Shown one piece after another: positions 1 through 6,082 of a DNA stretch of 9,022 bases. Origin of the DNA: Clostridium sp. CAG:575 (GTDB taxonomy: Bacteria > Bacillota > Clostridia > TANB77 > CAG-508); the NCBI GenBank assembly GCA_000435535.1, contig FR884503.1, positions 1 through 9,022 of the forward strand. The letters are read 5' to 3'. The position numbers and the translations under genes were made by a program. The notes beneath the pieces are model-generated. The model was given only the letters and a program-made list of their open reading frames with translations. It had not been told where the DNA came from and made no database searches. Positions within the stretch are counted from its first letter, which is position 1. The number at the start of each line of letters is the position of its first letter.

Positions 1-13
1 GAATTAAAAAATT

Positions 14-721
14 ATGCAAAGAATTTTAAGCCATATGAGAAAAGCAATTGAAGAATATCATATGATAGAAGAAAATGATAAAATAGGAATTTGTTTATCT
101 GGAGGAAAAGATTCAATTACACTTTTACATGCTTTTAAAGCATTACAACGATTCTATCCAAAAAAATTTGAAATAATAGCAATTAGCATTGACCCTGGTT
201 TTGAATTTTTTGATATAGAACTTTTACAAAATACCTGTGATAAATTAGAAATTCCACTATTTATTGAAAAAAGTCATGCAAAAGAAATTGTTTTTGATAT
301 AAGAAAAGAAAAAAATCCATGTTCTTTATGTGCAAATTTAAGAAGAGGAATTATAAATTCTATTGCAATTAGAGAAGGGTGTAACAAAATTGCCCTAGGA
401 CATAATCAAGATGATGTTTTAGAAACATTTTTGCTAAACTTATTTTACACTGGTAGTATTGGAACATTTTCTCCTGTAAGTTATATGGACCGTACAGGAA
501 TCACTTTAATCAGACCACTTATATACACTCCTGAAAAAGATACAAAAAGATTTGTTAAAAAGAACAATTTAACAATAATGCCTAAAGTTTGTCCAATGGA
601 TGGAACATCAAAAAGAGAATCTATGAAAGAAATGATAATTACATTACAAAAAGATATACCTATGATAAGAGCAAATCTCTTCGGAGCAATTCAAAGAAAC
701 TTACCTGATTGGAAGAAATAA
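14..721 (+). CDS. ttcA: TtcA-family tRNA 2-thiocytidine synthetase-like protein
   Basis: Probable ATP-dependent tRNA thiolase of the PP-loop (adenine nucleotide alpha hydrolase) superfamily; TtcA makes 2-thiocytidine at position 32 of some tRNAs in the cytoplasm. The PP-loop SGGKDS is at residues 29-34 and a GHNQDD motif, typical of this group, is at 129-134. A Cys pair in PCSLC (C103, C106) plus C193 in KVCPMDG match the three cysteines that hold the [4Fe-4S] cluster in TtcA. At 235 residues it is shorter than the E. coli enzyme (about 310) but keeps every motif. The ATG at 14 is preceded by an in-frame TAA at 5-7, so the protein cannot extend far upstream. No clear ribosome binding site is visible in the 13 bases available. 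It is convergent with the mutase gene. Substrate is inferred from family: related TtuA-type thiolases share the PP-loop, so the exact modified base is less certain than the fold. Confidence 0.85.
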   Translation: MQRILSHMRKAIEEYHMIEENDKIGICLSGGKDSITLLHAFKALQRFYPKKFEIIAISIDPGFEFFDIELLQNTCDKLEIPLFIEKSHAKEIVFDIRKEKNPCSLCANLRRGIINSIAIREGCNKIALGHNQDDVLETFLLNLFYTGSIGTFSPVSYMDRTGITLIRPLIYTPEKDTKRFVKKNNLTIMPKVCPMDGTSKRESMKEMIITLQKDIPMIRANLFGAIQRNLPDWKK

Positions 722-737
722 AAAGAAAAAGAATAAA

Positions 738-1037
738 AGGAAAGAAGGGGAAGAGAGGGAAAGAGGGACGTTCCTTAAATTTCCCTTTTTAGAGGGATAT
801 AGGGACACTCCTTTAAAATTATGATATTTTTAATAATAACTTTTATAATTTAAATTTTCAAAAATTAAAAAGAGTATATATTAATTTATATTTTGTACAT
901 ATTTCTTAATATACTCTTTTTAATTTTTGAAATTTCTTTATAAATATTATTTAAGAAAATAAAGGAATGTCCCTATATCCCTCTAAAAAGGGAAATTTAA
1001 GGAACGTCCCTCTTTCCCTCTCTTCCCTCTCTTTTCT
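738..1037. mobile_element. 300-bp nested inverted-repeat element, MITE/REP-like, non-coding
   Basis: Two arms, 738-815 and 960-1037, are reverse complements over 78 bp. The stretch 748-807 against 968-1027 is a perfect 60-bp match; the few mismatches are near the ends, plus one at 808/967. The arms hold G-rich blocks (GGGAAGAGAGGG, AGGGACGTTCC) that stand out from the AT-rich surroundings. The 144-bp centre carries a second, independent inverted repeat. The element fills the gap between two convergent genes, starting 16 bp after one stop codon and ending 12 bp from the other. No open reading frame of its own is credible. Near-identity of long arms suggests recent origin. A non-autonomous element moved in trans is likely, for example REP/BIME-like DNA used by Y1/RAYT transposases, but I see no transposase or certain target duplication. 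It may also act as a two-way transcription stop or a double-stranded RNA. Confidence 0.6.
856..932. repeat. inner 24-bp inverted repeat inside the nested element
   Basis: Arms 856-879 and 909-932 are perfect reverse complements over 24 bp with a 29-base loop. The arms contain TTAAAAAGAGTATA-like sequence and are AT-rich, unlike the G-rich outer arms. Its centre (about 894) is offset by about 6 bp from the outer palindrome's centre (about 888), so it is a separate dyad rather than a continuation of the outer stem. It lacks the GC-rich stem expected of a strong intrinsic terminator, though A and T runs flank it on both strands. Confidence 0.7.
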
Positions 1038-1049
1038 TCTTTCACTTTT

Positions 1050-2780
1050 TTATTTCACAATAGCTACCATTGCATTTTTTAAATCTTCTAATTTTGCATC
1101 AGCTTCTTCTTCTGTTTTACCTTTTACACCCATATATAATTTTATTTTAGGTTCCGTTCCAGAAGGTCTAACACAACACCAGTTATTATCTTCTAGTTCA
1201 TAATATAAAACATTTGATTTTGGAAGTCCTGTGTTTGTTTCTTCTCCTGTTACCATATTTTTAACATAATCTCTATCTATATCTTTAAATGTTAAAACTT
1301 TATAATCTCCAATTTTTTCAATTGGTGTATTTCTCATATTACTCATCATTTCTTGTATTTTTTGTGCTCCTTCTGCACCTTCTAACACAATAGCGACTTG
1401 AGTCTCTCTATAATATCCATATTTTTCATAGATATTAATCATTTGATCCCATAATGTTTCATTTTTAGATTGATAATAACATGCGGCTTCACACAAAGCC
1501 ATAACTGCTGCAATTCCATCTTTATCTCTCGCATAATCTCCTATTAGGCAACCATAACTTTCTTCAAATCCAAATACATATTTATGACCATCCGCTTTTT
1601 CTTCTTCTTTTTTCATTATAGCACCAATATTTTTAAACCCTGTTAAAACTTCATATAATTTTAAATTATATTCTTTTGCAATTGCCTTTGTTAAATTAGA
1701 AGAAACAACTGTTGTTATCATCATTCCATTAGCTGGTAAAATTCCTTTTTCTTTCATTTGAGAAATTCTATATTCTGCAATCAATAATGCAGACATATTT
1801 CCTGTATATGTCATATATTCTCCAGTTTTACTATCTTTTGCATAAATTCCTAAACGGTCTGCATCTGGATCTGTTGCTAATACAACATCAGCATCTACTT
1901 TTTTTGCTAATTCTAAAGCTAACTTAAATGCTTTTTTATCTTCTGGGTTTGGATAGTCAACTGTTGGGAAATTTCCGTCTGGATCTTTTTGTTCTGGCAC
2001 TACATATAAATTTTCAATGCCTATTTCTTTTAAAAGTCTTTCTGCAACAGTATTTCCTGTTCCATGTAATGGAGTATAAACAACTTTTAATTTTTTGCCT
2101 TGTTCTTTTACTATTTCTGGATTTAAGATTAATTTTTTTAATGTATTAATATATTTATCATCCATTTCTGTTCCAACAATATTAAATAATCCTTTTTCTA
2201 TAGCTTCTTCTTTTGATATTTCTTTGATTTCACTATATTTTTTTACATTTCTTACTCTATCAATAATATCTTTGTCTTTTGGAGCTACTATTTGTGAACC
2301 ATCATCCCAATAAACTTTATAACCATTATATTTTGGTGGATTATGACTTGCTGTAATCATAATTCCAGCTGTACATTTTAGTTCTCTAACTGCAAAAGAT
2401 AATTCTGGAACAGGTCTCAAATTTTCAAATAAATATGTCTTTATTCCGTTTGCATTTAAAATTAATGCTGTTTGTAAACTAAATTCTTTTGACATTTTTC
2501 TTGAATCATAACTTATAGCAACTCCTTTTTCTTGTGTCCCTTGTTCAAGTATATAATTTGCAAGACCTTGTGTTGCTTTTCCTACAGTATATTTATTCAT
2601 TCTGTTTGTCCCAGCACCTATGACTCCTCTAAGACCTGCTGTTCCAAATTCTAACTCTTTGTAAAATCTGTCTTCAATTTCTTTTTCATCATTTTTTATT
2701 TCCTCTAATTCTTTTTTTGTTTCTTCATCAAAATCTGGACTACTTAACCATCTTTCATATTCTTCTAAATATTTTTTCAT
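1050..2780 (-). CDS. alpha-phosphohexomutase (phosphoglucomutase / phosphomannomutase)
   Basis: Cytoplasmic enzyme moving phosphate between C6 and C1 of a hexose, normally glucose-6-phosphate to glucose-1-phosphate, the entry to UDP-glucose and glycogen/envelope polysaccharides. All four family signatures are present: the catalytic phosphoserine loop TASHNP (143-148, S145), the metal loop DPDADR (304-309), the sugar-binding GFEESYG (404-410) and the phosphate-binding RPSGTEPK (538-545). FGTAGLRG at 45-52 is the usual N-terminal signature of the PgcA-like long subgroup. Its 576 residues suit that subgroup rather than the roughly 450-residue ManB/GlmM type. The ATG has a GAGAGGAAG ribosome binding site on the minus strand (about 2785-2794). 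The gene lies downstream of the UDP-sugar pyrophosphorylase on the same strand, which fits supply of its hexose-1-phosphate substrate, although a terminator-like hairpin separates them. Glucose versus mannose preference cannot be read from sequence. Confidence 0.95.
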   Translation of the reverse strand: MKKYLEEYERWLSSPDFDEETKKELEEIKNDEKEIEDRFYKELEFGTAGLRGVIGAGTNRMNKYTVGKATQGLANYILEQGTQEKGVAISYDSRKMSKEFSLQTALILNANGIKTYLFENLRPVPELSFAVRELKCTAGIMITASHNPPKYNGYKVYWDDGSQIVAPKDKDIIDRVRNVKKYSEIKEISKEEAIEKGLFNIVGTEMDDKYINTLKKLILNPEIVKEQGKKLKVVYTPLHGTGNTVAERLLKEIGIENLYVVPEQKDPDGNFPTVDYPNPEDKKAFKLALELAKKVDADVVLATDPDADRLGIYAKDSKTGEYMTYTGNMSALLIAEYRISQMKEKGILPANGMMITTVVSSNLTKAIAKEYNLKLYEVLTGFKNIGAIMKKEEEKADGHKYVFGFEESYGCLIGDYARDKDGIAAVMALCEAACYYQSKNETLWDQMINIYEKYGYYRETQVAIVLEGAEGAQKIQEMMSNMRNTPIEKIGDYKVLTFKDIDRDYVKNMVTGEETNTGLPKSNVLYYELEDNNWCCVRPSGTEPKIKLYMGVKGKTEEEADAKLEDLKNAMVAIVK

Positions 2781-2799
2781 AAAATCTTCCTCTCTTTTC

Positions 2800-2842
2800 T
2801 ATCAAAATAGATAAAACTTTTTGATAACATTTATCGTATCAA
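2800..2842 (-). promoter_or_regulatory. TATCAA/TTGATA dyads in the leader of the mutase gene
   Basis: Three half-sites alternate in orientation just upstream of the mutase ribosome binding site: TATCAAAA at 2800-2807, TTTTGATA at 2819-2826 and TATCAA at 2837-2842. The first two form a perfect 8-bp inverted repeat with an 11-base spacer. It could be an operator or an RNA hairpin next to the ribosome binding site. The AT-rich background makes chance a real alternative. Confidence 0.3.
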
Positions 2843-2939
2843 TATAATAACACTATATTCCAAAAAAATAAAGCTAAATTCTAATATTTAATTGAATATT
2901 TATTTTTTGTAGAATTATACCTTCAATTACGAAACCATT

Positions 2940-3042
2940 AAAAAATAAAGAAGACTATCATTTTGTGAAGTGAACTCCCCTTATTAAACTTTTTTGTCTA
3001 ATAATTGAGTTCACTTCATTTTGACAATCTCCTTTATTTTTT
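2940..3042 (-). terminator. intrinsic terminator-like hairpin after the pyrophosphorylase gene
   Basis: A perfect 11-bp inner stem (GAAGTGAACTC at 2967-2977 with its complement at 3007-3017) sits inside outer arms 2940-2950 and 3032-3042, which are also perfect over 11 bp. The middle stretch is imperfectly paired. Read on the minus strand, the stem is followed by CTTTATTTTTT, a good U-tract. The outer right arm overlaps the stop codon of the pyrophosphorylase gene. This should end that transcript before the mutase gene. The remaining gap up to 2780 holds the mutase leader. Confidence 0.7.
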
Positions 3043-4291
3043 ATTTCAAATGATAAAATTCTTCATATAATTTTCTTGCTGTACTTGGGCAATCTACACC
3101 TGCATCATCTGCATTTTTTACTGGCGCAAATTCTTCCTCTCTTTTAACTCTTAAAATAGCCATATCATCTACTTCTCCAAAAGCATCAAATAAGAAGGCT
3201 TCAAATTTATATGCATTTGGTGATGTTGGAACAACTAAATTTCCATCTTTATCAATATATTTTGCTTTTTTATATGCTGAATGATATGGTAATGGATTTG
3301 CTCCCATTCTTTCAATTGCTTCTATATTAAACAAATTACATAAGATATGTGATTCACCATATAAAAGTTCTCCATTTTCGTCTGTTGCTTCTGCCATTTC
3401 ATCATCTATTTCTGAATATTCAATAACACTTGGTCTTCCATTTCTCTTACAGAAAACTCCTACTTTTTCATGAGGATTTGCTTTTACAATTGATTTACAT
3501 GCAACTGTAACTTTTTTGTCAATTGCAACTCCCATTAATACTGGGTCAACCATTTTTACTAAACAATTATCTACTCCACCAATAAATACCCATTCTACTC
3601 CAAGTTGTCTCATTTTTTGAGTCATACCATTTTTTACAAGAGACTCATATATTCCACCATGACCATCAGCGGCTTGTTTAATTAATCCATCTTCTCCTAT
3701 TAAGATTTTTCCTTCTGTATCAACCATTGGTAATTCACCTTGGATAAAGAAAAATATATCTTTATCTTTTCTGTATCCAAAGAATTTATTTTTTTCAAAA
3801 AATTCTACAGTTTCTTTGTTATTTTCTCTACTAGTCATGATAAACCAAGGAATAACTACATCATATTTCTTTCCTTCTTCTTTTAATGCATCTGCTAATA
3901 ATTCAAATAGAGATTTATGAGAATCTAGCCCAATATCATATGTTCCTTTTGGTCCATTATGTCCTAATCTTGTCCCTTGTCCTCCAGCCATTGTAACAGC
4001 AGCTAATTTTCCTTGTTTAATAGCATCCTTTCCTAATTTTTCATAATATTTATATTTATCATTTAATTTATATTTATCTAAATACTCCATTGGCTCTATC
4101 TTATCAGCACTTGAATTCAATTCTTTTTTTGTGTTTTCATATAAACTATTAATTAATTCAAAATCAATTGAAAAAATTTGATCCAATAACATTTTCTTTT
4201 TATTTTCATCTAAATTTTCATAACCATTTAACAAATGTTCTTGATTATATTTTTTTAATAAAAATTTTGCTTCATCTAATGTTTTATCCAT
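3041..4291 (-). CDS. UDPGP-family UDP-sugar pyrophosphorylase (UAP/AGX-like)
   Basis: Cytoplasmic nucleotidyltransferase joining UTP to a sugar-1-phosphate to give a UDP-sugar and pyrophosphate. The nucleotide-binding signature MAGGQGTRLG is at 101-110, followed by PKG (114-116). Other stretches match the eukaryotic UDP-N-acetylhexosamine pyrophosphorylase family: DGHGGIYESL (209-218), GGVDN (238-242), FEAFLFDAF (363-371), and a C-terminal REEEFAPVKNADD block (384-396) ending in PSTAR. Length (416) is slightly shorter than human AGX1 (about 505). This is not the GalU or GlmU type usual in bacteria. The ATG has an AAAGGA ribosome binding site at 4301-4306 (minus strand), 9 bases away. Transcription towards the phosphohexomutase gene suggests the pair makes UDP-glucose, but the motif resemblance equally allows UDP-GlcNAc or UDP-GalNAc. 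The family is firm; the sugar is not. Confidence 0.88.
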   Translation of the reverse strand: MDKTLDEAKFLLKKYNQEHLLNGYENLDENKKKMLLDQIFSIDFELINSLYENTKKELNSSADKIEPMEYLDKYKLNDKYKYYEKLGKDAIKQGKLAAVTMAGGQGTRLGHNGPKGTYDIGLDSHKSLFELLADALKEEGKKYDVVIPWFIMTSRENNKETVEFFEKNKFFGYRKDKDIFFFIQGELPMVDTEGKILIGEDGLIKQAADGHGGIYESLVKNGMTQKMRQLGVEWVFIGGVDNCLVKMVDPVLMGVAIDKKVTVACKSIVKANPHEKVGVFCKRNGRPSVIEYSEIDDEMAEATDENGELLYGESHILCNLFNIEAIERMGANPLPYHSAYKKAKYIDKDGNLVVPTSPNAYKFEAFLFDAFGEVDDMAILRVKREEEFAPVKNADDAGVDCPSTARKLYEEFYHLK

Positions 4292-4336
4292 AAATTTTCA
4301 TCCTTTCACATCTATATGTAATAATACTATTCTATA

Positions 4337-4365
4337 TTTATATACCAAATTTAAAAATTTAGCAA
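4337..4365 (-). promoter_or_regulatory. candidate sigma-A promoter of the pyrophosphorylase gene
   Basis: On the minus strand TTGCTA (4360-4365) and TATAAA (4337-4342) are separated by exactly 17 bp, placing transcription start about 40 bases before the ATG. Two mismatches to consensus in an AT-rich region keep confidence modest. Its position, downstream of the terminator-like hairpin of the preceding gene, supports it. Confidence 0.45.
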
Positions 4366-4382
4366 TACTTTCATAAAAATTT

Positions 4383-4435
4383 ACATGGTTATCTCATAAA
4401 ATATTTTCTTTTAATATTTTACAAAATAACCATGT
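4383..4435 (-). terminator. hairpin following the unknown 151-residue protein gene
   Basis: Outer arms ACATGGTTAT (4383-4392) and its complement (4426-4435) pair perfectly over 10 bp. The loop holds a second 8-9 bp stem (about 4397-4405 with 4413-4421). It lies 6 bases past the stop codon of the minus-strand gene. The following U-tract on the minus strand (AAATTTTTAT) is moderate; on the plus strand CTTTTATT follows. It is probably a terminator, though weaker than the one at 2940-3042. Confidence 0.55.
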
Positions 4436-4441
4436 CTTTTA

Positions 4442-4897
4442 TTATAAATTTTTTAATCCACTTGTAGACAGAATACTATTATAATCTTTAGTAATGTCTA
4501 TTATACTTTCATCTACATTATTTACATCATAACAATCTATTACTTGTAAATTTTGTACATTAGAAACTTCATTAATTTTTTGGTTAACATTCTTAATATA
4601 TTTTTCAGTTCCTTTTACAAAAACAACTTTATTATTCAAAGTATCAATTTCACTAATTTCTTCTACACTTTTCTCTTTCCAATTTATTTTTTCAATTTTC
4701 TTCTTATCATCACTATCTAAATTAACTTTATCTAATAAATGTTTCATTGAATCTTCTAAATTTTCTTGAGTCATAACTATAACTTGGTTATTATTTTCAA
4801 TTTTCTCTTTCATATAAGGTAGCGCAATCATCTCAAAATGATAATCACTTACATAAAATAAACATGATTTATCTTCAGTTTTGTTTTCTTTTAACAT
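4442..4897 (-). CDS. small soluble protein of unknown function
   Basis: I do not recognise this 151-residue protein. It has no signal peptide or membrane segment and is rich in Lys, Glu, Asp and Asn. Alternating hydrophobic strands and charged helices look like a compact alpha/beta fold: strand CLFYVS (12-17), helix about 20-34, strand QVIVMT (38-43), helix 45-58, strand KVVFVK (90-95), helix 97-112, strand LQVID (117-121). The opening (FYVSDYHFEMIALPY, then a strand ending in T) loosely recalls MEDS/DcmR-type sensory domains, but I see no diagnostic motif, so this is only a guess. It is clearly a real gene: GGAAGGGTG ribosome binding site 7 bases before the ATG, a near-consensus promoter (4966-4994), and a hairpin after the stop. 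It is divergent from spoIIR and forms its own transcription unit. Confidence 0.8.
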   Translation of the reverse strand: MLKENKTEDKSCLFYVSDYHFEMIALPYMKEKIENNNQVIVMTQENLEDSMKHLLDKVNLDSDDKKKIEKINWKEKSVEEISEIDTLNNKVVFVKGTEKYIKNVNQKINEVSNVQNLQVIDCYDVNNVDESIIDITKDYNSILSTSGLKNL

Positions 4898-4965
4898 TGT
4901 AATTCACCCTTCCAATTTCAAATTGAAACCTTTTTTCTTTTGATACCATTTTTGGTTACTGGTAA

Positions 4966-4994
4966 ATTTTACCATTTTATATTAAATATGTCAA
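4966..4994 (-). promoter_or_regulatory. strong sigma-A promoter with extended -10
   Basis: On the minus strand TTGACA (4989-4994, perfect -35) is followed after exactly 17 bp by TAAAAT (4966-4971), preceded by TGG, giving a TGn extended -10. This is the best promoter in the window, with a leader of about 60 bases to the unknown gene. A 13-bp odd palindrome (GGTAAA-T-TTTACC, 4961-4973) overlaps the -10, and two overlapping ones (4913-4925 and 4916-4928) lie nearer the ribosome binding site. Either could be a repressor site. Confidence 0.75.
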
Positions 4995-4995
4995 T

Positions 4996-5026
4996 AATAT
5001 TTCAGAAATATTTCAATAATATTTCA
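4996..5026. repeat. three copies of AATATTTCA at an 11-bp period
   Basis: Identical 9-mers start at 4996, 5007 and 5018, exactly 11 bp apart, so they lie on nearly the same face of the helix. They sit directly upstream of the -35 box of the minus-strand promoter, where an UP element or activator array would be. The rest of the 313-bp divergent gap (4898-5210) holds only the promoters listed and AT-rich sequence. Confidence 0.6.
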
Positions 5027-5137
5027 TTGATAATTTTCGACAAAATTCCAGTTAACAAAAACGTCAAAATCATTTACATTATTAAAACAAATTTAAAATT
5101 TAACTTACAAAATTTATTTTATAGAAATTACAAAAAT

Positions 5138-5165
5138 GTATAATTTTATATAATCTGTAAATAAT
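5138..5165 (+). promoter_or_regulatory. candidate sigma-F-like promoter of spoIIR
   Basis: GTATA (5138-5142) matches the sigma-F -35. After 14 bp GTAAATAAT (5157-5165) matches GGnnAnAnT with one mismatch. The predicted start is about 30 bases before the ribosome binding site. spoIIR is a known sigma-F gene in Bacillus, which motivates the call. Overlapping TATAAT sequences at 5139-5144 and 5149-5154 make a sigma-A promoter an alternative. Confidence 0.3.
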
Positions 5166-5210
5166 TAAATTAAAGAAAAATTTAGAAAAAAAGTTTATTG
5201 GAGGTAACTT

Positions 5211-5876
5211 ATGAAAAAATTCTTAAAACTTATGAAAAATCCCAAATTAAAAATTTCATTAATATTAAGTTTATTATTATTTTTATATACAAGCATTTGT
5301 GCAATTTCTTATGCAGAAACAACCTCTTCCGATATTGCAGAAAGTGTATTTAGACTTCATGTAATTGCCAATAGCGATTCTACAGAAGATCAAAACCTAA
5401 AATATAAAGTTCGTGATAGTCTACTAAATTATATGAATAACATTTGTAGCAACTGTGCCTCAAAACAAGAAGCTATAGAAATCGTAAAAGAACATCAAGA
5501 AGAATTTAAGCAAGTAGCTTTAAACACAATTTATGAACAAGGATATTCATACAACGTAAATATAGAAATTGGTAATTTTGAATTTCCAACAAAACATTAT
5601 GGTGATATATCTCTTCCTGCCGGATTTTATGATGCTTTAAAAGTAGAAATTGGAGAAGCAAAAGGTCAAAATTGGTGGTGTGTAATGTTCCCTTCTCTAT
5701 GTTTTGTTGATATTTCATCTGGCGTTGTTCCAGACGAATCAAAAGAAGATTTACAAAACGTACTATCAGACGAAGAATATTCACTTATATCTGATTCTTC
5801 AGATTATGGAATTCAATTTAAATTTAAGCTATTAGAATTCTTTACAAATTCTGGTATATTCACAGCAAAAAATTAA
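5211..5876 (+). CDS. spoIIR: stage II sporulation protein R
   Basis: Signalling protein made in the forespore and exported to the intermembrane space, where it triggers SpoIIGA to cleave pro-sigma-E and start the mother-cell programme. The N terminus has a basic start (MKKFLKLMKNPKLK) and a hydrophobic segment at about 16-32, a signal peptide or membrane anchor. The family block follows: FRLHVIANSDS (47-57) and LKYKVRDSLL (63-72). The signature NWWCVMFPSLCF is at 154-165 with GFYDALKVEIGE just before it. Length 221 is normal for the family. C79, C82, C157 and C164 are candidates for disulfides outside the cell. GGAGG at 5200-5204 lies 6 bases before the ATG. It is divergent from the unknown gene, and a 206-bp gap with a separate promoter precedes murA, so co-transcription with murA is not required. 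Its presence identifies a sporulating lineage, though not that this strain completes sporulation. Confidence 0.95.
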   Translation: MKKFLKLMKNPKLKISLILSLLLFLYTSICAISYAETTSSDIAESVFRLHVIANSDSTEDQNLKYKVRDSLLNYMNNICSNCASKQEAIEIVKEHQEEFKQVALNTIYEQGYSYNVNIEIGNFEFPTKHYGDISLPAGFYDALKVEIGEAKGQNWWCVMFPSLCFVDISSGVVPDESKEDLQNVLSDEEYSLISDSSDYGIQFKFKLLEFFTNSGIFTAKN

Positions 5877-6009
5877 TAACAGACATCTTTTAAAAATCAT
5901 TATATAACAGTTATTATTTAAATTATAACAATATAAAACTTATAATATTTCAATACATTATTATCCTATGAATAATAACCCACTAATTTATATATTTTAA
6001 TGTATCTAC

Positions 6010-6038
6010 TTGCAATACTTCCTACTTTATGTTATATT
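6010..6038 (+). promoter_or_regulatory. sigma-A promoter of murA, extended -10
   Basis: TTGCAA (6010-6015) and TATATT (6033-6038) are separated by 17 bp. TG at 6030-6031 plus one base gives a TGn extended -10. Start of transcription falls near 6045, about 25-30 bases before the GGGGG ribosome binding site. It suggests that murA is expressed in vegetative cells independently of spoIIR. Confidence 0.6.
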
Positions 6039-6082
6039 TTAGAAAAAACATAATTCATGTACACAATTTAGGGGGAATATAA

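Noticed and set aside
967..1203. Plus-strand open frame of 78 codons
   Set aside because: Starts inside the inverted-repeat arm and runs antisense through the 3' end of the mutase gene. No ribosome binding site; low-complexity Ser/Leu/Phe product.
1928..2313. Two plus-strand open frames over the mutase gene
   Set aside because: Antisense shadows of a gene with all family motifs; Leu/Phe-rich products and no translation signals.
4940..5143. 67-codon plus-strand frame in the divergent gap
   Set aside because: TTG start without a ribosome binding site, Ile/Asn/Lys-rich translation of AT-rich DNA, and it runs across the minus-strand promoter and phased repeats.
5506..5784. Minus-strand frame within spoIIR
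   Set aside because: Antisense shadow of a recognised gene; no start signals.
5910..5929. 20-bp AT palindrome after spoIIR as a terminator
   Set aside because: It has one mismatch, almost no loop, no GC pairs beyond the ends and no clear T-run, so it is easily chance in AT-rich DNA.
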